From Apostichopus japonicus (lineage: Eukaryota > Echinodermata > Holothuroidea > Aspidochirotida > Stichopodidae), in the NCBI RefSeq assembly GCF_037975245.1, contig NC_092565.1, positions 9,656,499 through 9,720,498 on the forward strand: a DNA stretch of 64,000 nucleotides, given 5' to 3'. Below the pieces are notes generated by a model, which did not search any database, was not told the DNA's origin, and was given only the letters and a program-made list of their open reading frames with translations. Shown one piece after another: positions 22,501-34,849 of this stretch (positions are counted from its first letter, which is position 1; each line of letters starts with the position of its first letter). A program made the translations under genes and the position numbers.

Positions 22501-25305
22501 GAATTTTATAATATTATAATAGTTATTATAATAACGTATATGTGATATTGAAGAACACATGGAGAGCGTTGCTTAATAAGTAAAATGTGCAAGAAATGAA
22601 ACACATTGCATATTTGAAAGAAAAGAATTGGATTTAGACCTCAATCTATCTCATTACCTTTGCAAGCTGAACATGCAAAGACTTCTTAGTTGATACGATT
22701 CAAAGATGGTTCGTGCCCACTAATATTACAAGTGTGCACTAGGACACTAGTATTTTCTTTATAACATTGACTGGTAAATTGTTAATATCAAGTTGACATG
22801 GTGTTAATTATATAGCATGTGATAGTATTCATTTGGTGGAATTAACAAGTTTTGGTTTGTAAGAGTTTTAATTGTCTGATATCAGTTTATAGCACTAAAA
22901 CACAGCTGGTTCATGCTAACTAGCTAGCTCAAAGACTTTTTATCCAGGATGCTGCCATTTTTAGTATTGCCTAAGTTTTGTTTGATATTTTTTAATATTT
23001 TCATCTTTTCTTTGGATAGATCATGGTGTCTTTCATTGGCTTTGTTATAAGACCCTTTGTCATCATGTTTTGGGGTTTTGTAAATATCACATTTTATGGA
23101 TGACAGTGCAAATTTTAACTCCTCCCTCCCTCCCCCTCCCTCCTTCCTTCCCCGTTCCCTGTTAGATGATCTGCCACCAGTATCACCGTTTGATGTGAAT
23201 TGTAAATAGTGTATAATATTGTCTTCACAAAGTGCTTGCACAGATGCATGCTTCATTAATACTAGAGTATATTTTAAGTATAAGAAAATTGTCCATAGTA
23301 ACATGTCCATAGTACCCCTTCGCATCCGACATGAAACCCTCGAGATTATAACCACCCGCCTGAAACTGAACTATCAAATTCTCAGAAATGTCATTCACTT
23401 TCAGAGACATGCACCAGGGGAGGAGTAGGGGTGGGGGTGGTGCTAGGATGGAGGACAAATGTCAGGAGTGTAGCTGTTCTCTAACAATCCAACATTTCCA
23501 TCCCATAGTATTAAGTAAGTGGGCTGTTGATGCAAGCTGTTATCTTGGGGACAAAATGACTGGTCTTTAAATATATGAGAGATATCGCTCCCCTTGCCAC
23601 CACCCTCTTTCAAATAAATTCTTGACTGACAATACCTTCATTTCCCCCCTCCCACCCCCTCAAAGGCCCCTCCCCCACATCCCTAGGGGAGTGTCATAAG
23701 TAATATTTTTTAAAGTGTTGTCATCAGCTGTCTGGCTGATTATATGAATATTAAGATTATGAATATTAAGGGATAAATATTCTATTACAAGATGCAGCAG
23801 ATATTACAGACATTTGCTTTTGTGTTTGTAGTAAAATAAATGTGAATCTTAAATTAATGCCTCTCCCCCCTCCCTCCCCTCCTCACTCCCTCCCCTTGCT
23901 ATAAAATAGTTCTATTCTTATTGAAATGTATAATGACAGGAACAAGTTTAGTGTTGTCCTTGTGTTCATCAACTGCGTAACTAAACTTTCTACATAGTGG
24001 TATGATTGTATCTTGTTGGTATCATTGACATGGTACGGCACAGTCAGATTCTTTTCCTTCCTCACATAGTGTTAAAGCCTTCATTATTTTAACTATTTTA
24101 ATTCCAAGATGATAATATGTGGATAATATTGAAATAACAGATTTTATGTCTGTAAAAAAAAAAGACAAAATATTTATTATTATTTCCAGGAGTTTTATTT
24201 CAACATTCATATGGGACATGAATAAATTCATGTCAAACACTGAGCCTTTGTGTGATTTTTCAACTTATTTATTGAAAAGAGCTTTTTTGGGTTTGAACCA
24301 AAGAGTACACCACTCCATGCGTCACAATCAATCATTTGTATAATTTCTACATGATATACATTAAATTCCCCATGATCAAACCACATTATGGACAGAGTCC
24401 ATAAGTACACTGAAAACTAACTTTTTGCATTTCATAAGTTCATTTATTTCCAGTATAAATATAAATATTTATAAACAGGACATCAAAAGTGAGCATGTAA
24501 TAAGAAAATATTATTTTAAAATGTTAGTGTACATAAAAACAAAAACAAAATATATATATATTACAAGTGTAGCTGTCTACAATAAAATACTGCAGCAAGC
24601 TGTGGCTGAAAACATGGATAATATTGCAAGGTGTGGCTTAAAAGCAATAGATGTAAACATCTCCTTATGTTCAACGAAACATTTTGAATGATAAAAGATT
24701 GCAATCGAGTCCACTACTTTCAGAATTAAGGTCTGTTCTCTAAAAGGCAGAGAAATTTCCTTCTAAAAGTCACTTTCCTTTAAAAGCGATTCTTGAAAAG
24801 CAGAAAGAAATTGATCGCAATCATAAATTTGCTCTGCGATATGCCTCCGTAGATGTAAAATGATGTTATTACTCTATTCATTTTGTTATCAAATACTTAA
24901 CTCAACTTCAAGACCTTTCCTGGCCCCTTAAATATCAATGTCGCATTGCATGACTTTTACCAAAATCCCTGAGTGAGGTTGACAACGCTGCACATCTTCT
25001 TACCGTTCCTCTGAAGCTGCTTCTAGAAATACTGAAAGGTTGATCGGCAATAAAAATGAGGTATGAAACCTGGAAACAAGAGGTAAAAAATAGTTGTATG
25101 ATTTATCGCCACAAATTCTGGATATGGTAATAGTCCCCAAGTATTAGGGTTTAGATAACATAAAATTGTTGAAGGATATGAAATATGACAAACTCTTAGA
25201 GCAACTACCATGGGCTTGCCTCTTCAAGATATTTTAATATCCTCCCATAGTGAAGATACCTAAAAACAAATTCATTCTTTGATGTTCAACTGGCTACATT
25301 TCGAA
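22501..25305. other. Stretch without a supported gene
   Basis: AT-rich sequence with C/T-rich runs near 23120, 23640 and 23865. The open frames here are short, unrelated to any family I know, and partly built from the pyrimidine-rich runs. Confidence 0.6.
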
Positions 25306-26240
25306 TTAGCCACAATGCAAATGGCAGGTACCATTATGTATGTGGAAGGTACCATCATCCTGGAAGGGGAACTTTTCAAAAGTCATTAGTATTGACCTAC
25401 GGAGGCAAAAGGATGCCATGATGAATTGTATTTTTTTTATCCCTTCTGGATGATCAGAAGGATCCCTTAATCCATATGCATGACCATTAAGATCGTTATG
25501 TCTCAGAAATTCGATATTTTCCCCCAAAGTTTGTAAGGCCTTAGGATTTGTCAACATTGGACCCAAATCGCGACTTTTTCGATTCTTGCCAGAATCACAC
25601 ATAGCTGGACTTGGGCGACATTCTAATCATATACCAGAGATAATTTCGTTAGTGTTCATCCCTATATTAGCCAAACAACATATTTAGTAGTAAATTTTGA
25701 TCATAATGTTACGATTATATTTTATCAGTTTCCCCGCTTAAAATGTAATAGAACAGACTTCATAGAACAGCATCATGCAATGTTCTTTGCTATTTCCATG
25801 GAGAAGCTCTCAGCTTTAAGCATATTTCGAAGTTTTTCCAAAAACGAGCTTGCGTACCTACATACACATGTTATATAAATGTCGTTACACGGCATCCGTA
25901 GTGACATCGTTTTTTGTGAAAATATCCTTTTTCTCCATGCCTTTACTCTGCGATCCAAAGATATCTTTTAGAATGGTTGTGATAATGGTAACATCTAAAG
26001 CATTCTGAGTGGTATTTCTATATTCTGTGAAATGATCTCTTTGAGAAATCAATGGATAATTTTCCCGTACGTTTTCACGGTAGGCCCCTTCGTTCAAGGT
26101 CACCGGATGACTAAAACATTAGGTTCAAAATATCCCGATTCTGGTCCCCGTTTGCCACACTTACCGCGACAATTCCTCGCTACGTATCTACGGTGTCTTC
26201 TAAATGACATCATTATAAACAACGTTCTACATCATCCATA
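25306..26240 (-). pseudogene. Possible decayed coding remnant, unidentified
   Basis: Two minus-strand open stretches (26103-25885 and 25602-25306) have a less AT-biased, protein-like composition, for example TLNEGAYRENVRENYPL and IIKDIF-like segments in the first. A further open frame at about 26220-26110 contains NCRGKCGKRG. They are in different frames and I find no clean splice path joining them. The block abuts the left edge of the satellite-like array. It could be a dead transposon ORF or chance. Confidence 0.2.
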
Positions 26241-26364
26241 AGGTCTTTATTGTCTTTCTTACGTCATTTCTTAATACTTTTCTACGTATTAAGAAAATTA
26301 AGGAAAAATAACCAATGAACGTCTAGAACTCAACAACCTCAAATCTCCTTCTATAAGCGACCAA

Positions 26365-29300
26365 TTTATTTTGGAATTGGGTGTTGTGTGGGGGCGTGGG
26401 GGCCAAAAACCTGATTTGCAGTTTTTCCAAAACTGACCCAAAATCGATTTCACCCAAATGACGTAACAGTCAGGTCCAAATCTGCTTCCGTTCTGGAGAT
26501 ACGTGGTCCCAAAGGATCCGATAGAAATACATGTTCTTTATAAGTGCAAAATTCGGAAAACCCCTTCTTTTCAGCCCACTCAAATTTGTCCCATTTATTC
26601 ATAAATGTCAAGATAAAACTCAAGATGACAAACAAAGGTTTGATTTGACTGCTTTGAAATCACGTATCACTGGCAAGATGCGTCAAGCGCCCTTTTATTT
26701 CGCTCAGTTTGCAACTTTTCAGAGGAACAATAGAAAACGGAAAAACTTTTAGGGACAACAAAAGGTTTTAATCCTTTGTTCGTCGTAAAAGTTTTTCGCT
26801 CTTACTTTTTCGAGTTTGAGGTGCAAAAATTTGTTGTCGCAAAATCGATAAATGTGTATCTTTTCTGGTAGTTCGCGACACGCTGATTACGAATCTGAAG
26901 TTTATTTTGGAATTGGGTACCAAAAAGAAGTACTTTTTTAACTTTTCAGACAAAAAACCTATTTTTGGCGCAAATAAAAATTGCCAAAAATTGACCCAAA
27001 ATCGATTTAGCCCAAAAGACGTAATAGGAAGTAATCGATGCTCAGGAGCCCAAATCTGCAACTCCCAGGTCCATATCTGCTTCCGTTCGTGAGATACGTG
27101 GTCCCAAAGTACAAGATAGAAATAAGTGTTCTTTATAAGTGCACAAACCCCCTCTTTTCAGCCCACTCTCTTGTCCTCTCTGAAACACCCATCGACATTA
27201 AAATTAGACGTGGAATAGAAGACACCCTTGTCTTTGTTATACACCAATTTCGTGTAATTATCTGACCGGGAAAGGCTTTTTTCGCTCAGTTTGCAACTTC
27301 AGAGGAACAAAAGAAAAGCGAAAAACTTTTCGGGACAACAAAAGATTTAAGCCCTTTGTTCGTCGTAAAAGTTTTTCGCTCTTCATTTTTCTTGATCGAG
27401 GTGAAAAAAATTGTTGTCGCAAAAGCGATAAATGTGTATCTTTTCTGGTAGTTCGCGACACGCTGATTACGAATCTGAAGTTTATTTTGGAATTGGGTGT
27501 TGTGTGGGGGCGTAGGAGGCAAAAAAACTGATTTTGCCTGCTTTTTTTCCAAACCTGTTTTTGCCAAAATTTACCCCAAATCGACCGAAAATCGATTTCG
27601 CCCAAATGACGTAACCGGGGGTAACCGATGCTCAGGAGCCCAAATCTGCAACTCCCAGGTCCATATCTGCTTCCGTTCGAGAGATACGTGGTCCCAAACG
27701 ACCCGATAGAAATACGTGTTCTTTATCAGTGCAAAATTTGGAAAACACCCTCTTTTCAACCCCCTCTCTTGTCCTCTCTGAAACACCCATCGACATTAAA
27801 ATTAGACGTGGAATAGAAGACACCCTTGTCTTTGTTATACACCAATTTCGTGTAATTATCTGACCGGGAAAGGCTTTTTTCGCTCAGTTTGCAACTTCAG
27901 AGGAACAAAAGAAAAGCGAAAAACTTTTCGGGACAACAAAAGATTTAAGCCTTTTGTTCGTCGTAAAAGTTTTTCGCTCTTCATTTTTCTTGATCGAGGT
28001 GAAAAAAATTGTTGTCGCAAAAGCGATAAATGTGTATCTTTTCTGGTAGTTCGCGACACGCTGATTACGAATCTGAAGTTTATTTTGGAATTGGGTGTTG
28101 TGTGGGGGCGTAGGAGGCAAAAAACCTGATATTGCCTGCTTTTTTTCCAAACCTGTTTTTGCCAAAATTTACCCCAAATCGACCGAAAATCGATTTCGCC
28201 CAAATGACGTAACCGGGGGTAACCGATGCTCAGGAGCCCAAATCTGCAACTCCCAGGTCCATATCTGCTTCCGTTCGGGAGATACGTGGTCCCAAACGAC
28301 CCGATAGAAATAAGTGTTCTTTATCAGTGCAAAATTTGGAAAACACCCTCTTTTCAACCCCCTCTCTTGTCCTCTCTGAAACACCCATCGACATTAAAAT
28401 TAGACGTGGAATAGAAGACACCCTTGTCTTTGTTATACACCAATTTCGTGTAATTATCTGACCGGGAAAGGCTTTTTTCGCTCAGTTTGCAACTTCAGAG
28501 GAACAAAAGAAAAGCGAAAAACTTTTCGGGACAACAAAAGATTTAAGCCTTTTGTTCGTCGTAAAAGTTTTTCGCTCTTCATTTTTCTTGATCGAGGTGA
28601 AAAAAATTGTTGTCGCAAAAGCGATAAATGTGTATCTTTTCTGGTAGTTCGCGACACGCTGATTACGAATCTGAAGTTTATTTTGGAATTGGGTGTTGTG
28701 TGGGGGCGTAGGAGGCAAAAAACCTGATTTTGCCTGCTTTTTTTCCAAACCTGTTTTTGCCAAAATTTACCCCAAATCGACCGAAAATCGATTTCGCCCA
28801 AATGACGTAACCGGGGGTAACCGATGCTCAGGAGCCCAAATCTGCAACTCCCAGGTCCATATCTGCTTCCGTTCGGGAGATACGTGGTCCCAAACGACCC
28901 GATAGAAATAAGTGTTCTTTATCAGTGCAAAATTTGGAAAACACCCTCTTTTCAACCCCCTCTCTTGTCCTCTCTGAAACACCCATCGACATTAAAATTA
29001 GACGTGGAATAGAAGACACCCTTGTCTTTGTTATACACCAATTTCGTGTAATTATCTGACCGGGAAAGGCTTTTTTCGCTCAGTTTGCAACTTCAGAGGA
29101 ACAAAAGAAAAGCGAAAAACTTTTCGGGACAACAAAAGATTTAAGCCTTTTGTTCGTCGTAAAAGTTTTTCGCTCTTCATTTTTCTTGATCGAGGTGAAA
29201 AAAATTGTTGTCGCAAAAGCGATAAATGTGTATCTTTTCTGGTAGTTCGCGACACGCTGATTACGAATCTGAAGTTTATTTTGGAATTGGGTGTTGTGTG

Positions 29301-32300
29301 GGGGCGTAGGAGGCAAAAAACCTGATTTTGCCTGCTTTTTTTCCAAACCTGTTTTTGCCAAAATTTACCCCAAATCGACCGAAAATCGATTTCGCCCAAA
29401 TGACGTAACCGGGGGTAACCGATGCTCAGGAGCCCAAATCTGCAACTCCCAGGTACATATCTGCTTCCGTTCGAGAGATACGTGGTCCCAAACGACCCGA
29501 TAGAAATACGTGTTCTTTATCAGTGCAAAATTTGGAAAACACCCTCTTTTCAACCCCCTCTCTTGTCCTCTCTGAAACACCCATCGACATTAAAATTAGA
29601 CGTGGAATAGAAGACACCCTTGTCTTTGTTATACACCAATTTCGTGTAATTATCTGACCGGGAAAGGCTTTTTTCGCTCAGTTTGCAACTTCAGAGGAAC
29701 AAAAGAAAAGCGAAAAACTTTTCGGGACAACAAAAGATTTAAGCCTTTTGTTCGTCGTAAAAGTTTTTCGCTCTTCATTTTTCTTGATCGAGGTGAAAAA
29801 AATTGTTGTCGCAAAAGCGATAAATGTGTATCTTTTCTGGTAGTTCGCGACACGCTGATTACGAATCTGAAGTTTATTTTGGAATTGGGTGTTGTGTGGG
29901 GGCGTAGGAGGCAAAAAACCTGATATTGCCTGCTTTTTTTCCAAACCTGTTTTTGCCAAAATTTACCCCAAATCGACCGAAAATCGATTTCGCCCAAATG
30001 ACGTAACCGGGGGTAACCGATGCTCAGGAGCCCAAATCTGCAACTCCCAGGTCCATATCTGCTTCCGTTCGGGAGATACGTGGTCCCAAACGACCCGATA
30101 GAAATAAGTGTTCTTTATCAGTGCAAAATTTGGAAAACACCCTCTTTTCAACCCCCTCTCTTGTCCTCTCTGAAACACCCATCGACATTAAAATTAGACG
30201 TGGAATAGAAGACACCCTTGTCTTTGTTATACACCAATTTCGTGTAATTATCTGACCGGGAAAGGCTTTTTTCGCTCAGTTTGCAACTTCAGAGGAACAA
30301 AAGAAAAGCGAAAAACTTTTCGGGACAACAAAAGATTTAAGCCTTTTGTTCGTCGTAAAAGTTTTTCGCTCTTCATTTTTCTTGATCGAGGTGAAAAAAA
30401 TTGTTGTCGCAAAAGCGATAAATGTGTATCTTTTCTGGTAGTTCGCGACACGCTGATTACGAATCTGAAGTTTATTTTGGAATTGGGTGTTGTGTGGGGG
30501 CGTAGGAGGCAAAAAACCTGATTTTGCCTGCTTTTTTTCCAAACCTGTTTTTGCCAAAATTTACCCCAAATCGACCGAAAATCGATTTCGCCCAAATGAC
30601 GTAACCGGGGGTAACCGATGCTCAGGAGCCCAAATCTGCAACTCCCAGGTCCATATCTGCTTCCGTTCGGGAGATACGTGGTCCCAAACGACCCGATAGA
30701 AATAAGTGTTCTTTATCAGTGCAAAATTTGGAAAACACCCTCTTTTCAACCCCCTCTCTTGTCCTCTCTGAAACACCCATCGACATTAAAATTAGACGTG
30801 GAATAGAAGACACCCTTGTCTTTGTTATACACCAATTTCGTGTAATTATCTGACCGGGAAAGGCTTTTTTCGCTCAGTTTGCAACTTCAGAGGAACAAAA
30901 GAAAAGCGAAAAACTTTTCGGGACAACAAAAGATTTAAGCCCTTTGTTCGTCGTAAAAGTTTTTCGCTCTTCATTTTTCTTGATCGAGGTGAAAAAAATT
31001 GTTGTCGCAAAAGCGATAAATGTGTATCTTTTCTGGTAGTTCGCGACACGCTGATTACGAATCTGAAGTTTATTTTGGAATTGGGTGTTGTGTGGGGGCG
31101 TAGGAGGCAAAAAACCTGATTTTGCCTGCTTTTTTTCCAAACCTGTTTTTGCCAAAATTTACCCCAAATCGACCGAAAATCGATTTCGCCCAAATGACGT
31201 AACCGGGGGTAACCGATGCTCAGGAGCCCAAATCTGCAACTCCCAGGTCCATATCTGCTTCCGTTCGTGAGATACGTGGTCCCAAAGTACAAGATAGAAA
31301 TAAGTGTTCTTTATAAGTGTACAAATTGGAAAACCATTTCTTTTCAGCCTCCTCTCTTGTCCTCTCTGAAACACCCGTCGACATTAAAGTTAGACGTGGA
31401 GTAGAAGACACCCTTGTCTTTGTTAAACACCAATTTCGTGTAATTATCTGACCGGGAAAGGCTTTTGTCTATATGATTTCTATTTTTGTTCATAAATCAT
31501 AAATCAGGTTTTTTTGCCCCCCCCCCCCCCCCACTGCACGCCCACACACAACACCCAATTCCAAAATAAACTACATATTGGTAATCAGCGTGTCGCGACC
31601 TACCAGAAAATATACACATTGATCGCATGTGCGACAAAAAAAATTCACCTAAAAAAACCGTTAGCAGTTTTTGCCAAAATTTTGGCCAACATTTGACCAT
31701 TTATTCATAAATGTCAAGATAAAACTCAAGATGACAAACAAAGGTTTGATTTGACTGCTTTGAAATCACGTATCACTGGCAAGATGCGTCGAACGCCCTT
31801 TTATTTCGCTCAGTTTGCAACTTTTCAGAGGAACAATAGAAAACAGAAAAACTTTTAGGGACAACAAAAGGTTTTAATCCTTTGTTCGTCGTAAAAGTTT
31901 TTTGCTCTTACTTTTTCTTGAGGTGAAAAAACTGAATGTCGCAAAATCGATAAATGTGTATCTTTTCTGGTAGTTCGCGACACGCTGATTACGAATCTGA
32001 GGTTTATTTTGGAACTGGGTGTTGTGTGGGGGCGTGGGGCCCAAAAACCTGATTTGCAGTCTTCCAAAACTGACACAAAATCGACCCAAAATCGATTTCG
32101 CCCAAATGACGTAACAGGGAGTAATCGATGCTCAGGAGCCCAAATCTGCAACTCCCAGGTCCATATCTGCTTCCGTTCGGGAGATACGTGGTCCCAAAGG
32201 ACCCGATAGAAATACGTGTTCTTTATAAGTACACAATTTGGAAAACCCTCTCTTTTCAGCCCACTCTCTTGTCCTCTCTGAAACACCCATCGACATTAAA

Positions 32301-32610
32301 ATTAGACGTGGAGTAGAAGACACCCTTGTCTTTGTTATACACCAATTTCGTGTAATTATCTGACCGGGAAAGGCTTTATGTCTATATGATTTCTATTTTT
32401 TTCATAAATCATAAATCAGGTTTTTTGGCCCCCCTGCACGCCCACACACAACACCCAATTCCAGCCCAAAATCTGCAACTCCCAGGTCCATATCTGCTTC
32501 CGTTCGGGAGATACGTGGTTACTTTTTCTCGAGGTGAAAAAACTTTTTGTCGTGTACCTTTTCTGGTAGTTTGCGACACGCTGATTACCGTAGTGTTAAA
32601 GTGTAGACTT
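26365..32610. repeat. Satellite-like tandem array of 598-bp monomers with diverged edges
   Basis: The phrase CTGACCGGGAAAGGCTTT starts at 27262, 27860, 28458, 29056, 29654, 30252, 30850 and 31448, giving exactly 598 bp per step and seven nearly identical monomers. Diverged copies flank the core at about 26365-27261 and 31700-32380. Both flanks carry an extra block of about 100 bp (26585-26685 and 31690-31800) that the core lacks. Parts of the monomer appear inverted at about 31500-31690 and 32400-32470. The open frames in each monomer recur only because the DNA repeats; they show no codon-level conservation or family similarity. Confidence 0.95.
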
Positions 32611-32756
32611 ACTTATTCTTTTATTCTTAGCTTGTAAATATAAGTTAGTCTTCTCTTTCTTTCTTGTTTAATCCTGTATTTATTGCTTTCTAGTAGGTTT
32701 GTAAAGTGAAAATGTGAATAAACTGAAATAAATATTGGAAATGAGCAATATTTCTC

Positions 32757-33660
32757 AACAGTTACAGTGGTCAGTGCCCGTATCTGAAGAGCAAGACAAA
32801 CTCCTTATCTAGGGTTCAACCCCAGTGAAGGCAGTTTTCCTTTTGCTATTCTTATACCCCTTTCCTTCCATCATGAACCTCAAATATTAGAAACAAGCAT
32901 TATTTCTCAAGAGATACAGTGGCGCAGTGGTCAGTGCCGGTACCTGAAGAGCAAGACAAACTCATTGTCTTTGGCTCAAAACCCAGTGAAGGCAGTTTTC
33001 CTTTTACTGTTCTTATACCTCTTTCCTTCCATCATGAACCTCAAATATTAGAAACAAGCATCATTTTCAAGAGATACAGTGGCGCAGTGCCGGTACCTGA
33101 AGAGCAAGACAAACTCATTGTCTAGGGTTCAAACCCCAGTGAGGGCAGTTTTCTTTTTGCTGTTCTTATACCTCTTTCCTTCCATCATGAACCTCAAATA
33201 TTAGTTACAAGCATTATTTCTCAAGAGATACAGTGGTCAGTGCCGGTACCTGAAGAGCAAGACAAAGTCATTATCTTGGGTTCAAACCCCAGTGAAGGCA
33301 GTTTTCCTTTTACTATTCTTATACCTCTTTCCTTCCATCATGAACCTCAAATATTAGTTACAAGCATCATTTCTCAACAGATACAGTGGCGCAGTGGTCA
33401 GTGCCGGTACCTGAAGAGCAAGACAAACTCATTGTCTTGGGTTCAAAACCCAGTGAAGGCAGTTTTCCTTTTACTGTTCTGATACCTCTTTCCTTCCATC
33501 ATGAACCTCAAATATTAGAAACAAGCATTATTTCTCAACAGATACAGTGGTGCAGTGGTCAGTGCCGGTACCTGAAGAGCAAGACAAACTCCTTGTCTAG
33601 GGTTCAATTCCCACAGAACGCATGTCTATGGTTCAAGTCCAGCCAGAGCCTTTTAATTTT
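32757..33660 (+). repeat. Tandem array of six tRNA-like SINE units
   Basis: GAAGAGCAAGACAAA occurs at about 32786, 32946, 33099, 33252, 33413 and 33574, a spacing of 153-161 bp. Intact units contain an A box TGGCGCAGTGG and a B box GGTTCAAACCC at tRNA-like spacing. Some units lack an 8-bp block in the A box, which explains the two spacing classes. The unit tail includes CCTTCCATCATGAACCTCAA. The last unit runs into a different sequence that repeats the B-box phrase (GGTTCAAGTCC). Confidence 0.85.
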
Positions 33661-33718
33661 CTGTTCTTTGGAGGACGTGGAAGTATAAAGGTAAAAAACG
33701 AAGTTATTTCATTGGGAA

Positions 33719-33800
33719 CCGAAATGGTGTAATTGGTAGTTCCGTATGCGATTAGAAATTTCTGATCGGCTGGGTTCAAGACCAGCCAGGGTGAGTGAGC
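33719..33800 (+). mobile_element. tRNA-like SINE head, second type
   Basis: A-box-like TGGTGTAATTGG and B-box-like GGTTCAAGACC lie at tRNA-like spacing. Followed by two copies of a G/C-rich phrase (GTTCGCCGGCCCCCCTCCCC) at 33808 and 33861. Confidence 0.55.
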
Positions 33801-33970
33801 GTTGGCAAAAGGAGTTCGCCGGCCCCCCTCCCCCTGACAAGGTTCCCAAGCGGACAGGGGAGTTCGCCGGCCCCCCTCCCCCTGACAAGGATCAGTGGAG
33901 AAAATGTTTTATTAAAACACTAAGTCCAAACAAGTGGATCTTTAAATATTTGAAAAGCATGCTTTCTCCC

Positions 33971-34045
33971 ACCTAATGGCCTAGTGGTAGAGAAAACGTT
34001 TGGGCAGCAGCAGGTCCCTGGTTCAATCCCAACTACTGCTTTCTT
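33971..34045 (+). mobile_element. tRNA-like SINE head, third type
   Basis: A box TGGCCTAGTGG and B box GGTTCAATCCC are spaced as in a tRNA. The intervening sequence differs from the other tRNA-like units nearby. Confidence 0.6.
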
Positions 34046-34849
34046 TTCATCAAAATATATCCTACCTTGCTTAGCAGCTTGCAGAAAACTCAGCAAACAA
34101 AATGTTTTTTAAAAAATTCAATACATGTATCAAAAAATACATCCACTTTATTTATTTATGTAGGACAAACCATTCCATAGCAGGTGAATTAAGTACAAGT
34201 TCTAACCATACCTTAGATGTAGATAGTTGTTAGAGAAGTATTACATTTGCTTTTAATATATTTAAAGTTAAAAAAGGATATTTTAAACATGAACTTGGAA
34301 CTTTTTCATGCCAAATCTGTTCAGTGACAGGACTTTTCTCTAGTTCAATCACCACCCTTATCCTGTCCCGAAACAAAATTTTCAAATGAAAATAATCTCA
34401 TAACAGACCACAGAATTTAAAATAAACTTTTTTAAGCAAACTAATGCAAAATAACTTCCAAGTCATTCCCCCCCCCCACCTCCCCTACACACACAACACA
34501 CACACATATGCATTACTCCATTATCTTAGCAAGTGTATAAATACACATGCCTGTGCACTATGCAACAAAAGATGTTCATATGATGGGCTTTAGGATTTAC
34601 TTCAATGCATGGATATTATTTACTCATTTTCAAAAAAAAATTTGACAAATGTTGCAATTTCCTTATGATGATTGTCAATATTACATCAATGCAGATATTT
34701 GAACCTAAGAGCCACTCCAATGTATGATTCTGCATCACTTTGTTGATCCAAAACAAAAGCAAAGAATTAAATGATTGCAGAAAATATATCGAAAGATTAT
34801 AGTCAAATATGGATGTATGTCCATCGTACAAATGACTGGAATTGTTTCC
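34046..34849. other. Stretch without a supported gene
   Basis: AT-rich sequence with a C-run and CA-rich patch near 34470-34510. I see no coding similarity or repeat family. Confidence 0.6.

Noticed and set aside
22924-23355. 143-residue minus-strand ORF
   Set aside because: The Gly/Arg/Glu-rich part comes from a C/T-rich low-complexity run; there are no splice partners and no similarity.
27258-31292. Recurrent ORFs of 60-148 residues in each 598-bp monomer, on both strands
   Set aside because: They recur only because the DNA repeats. Several overlap in different frames, have no family similarity, and their differences follow single DNA changes with no preference for silent sites.
26365-33660. 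CRISPR array or phage-type repeat
   Set aside because: Units are hundreds of bases long without short direct repeats and unique spacers, and the genome is plainly eukaryotic.
32919-33688. ORFs across the tandem SINE array
   Set aside because: They arise from a repeated noncoding tRNA-like unit and shift frame between units of 153 and 161 bp.
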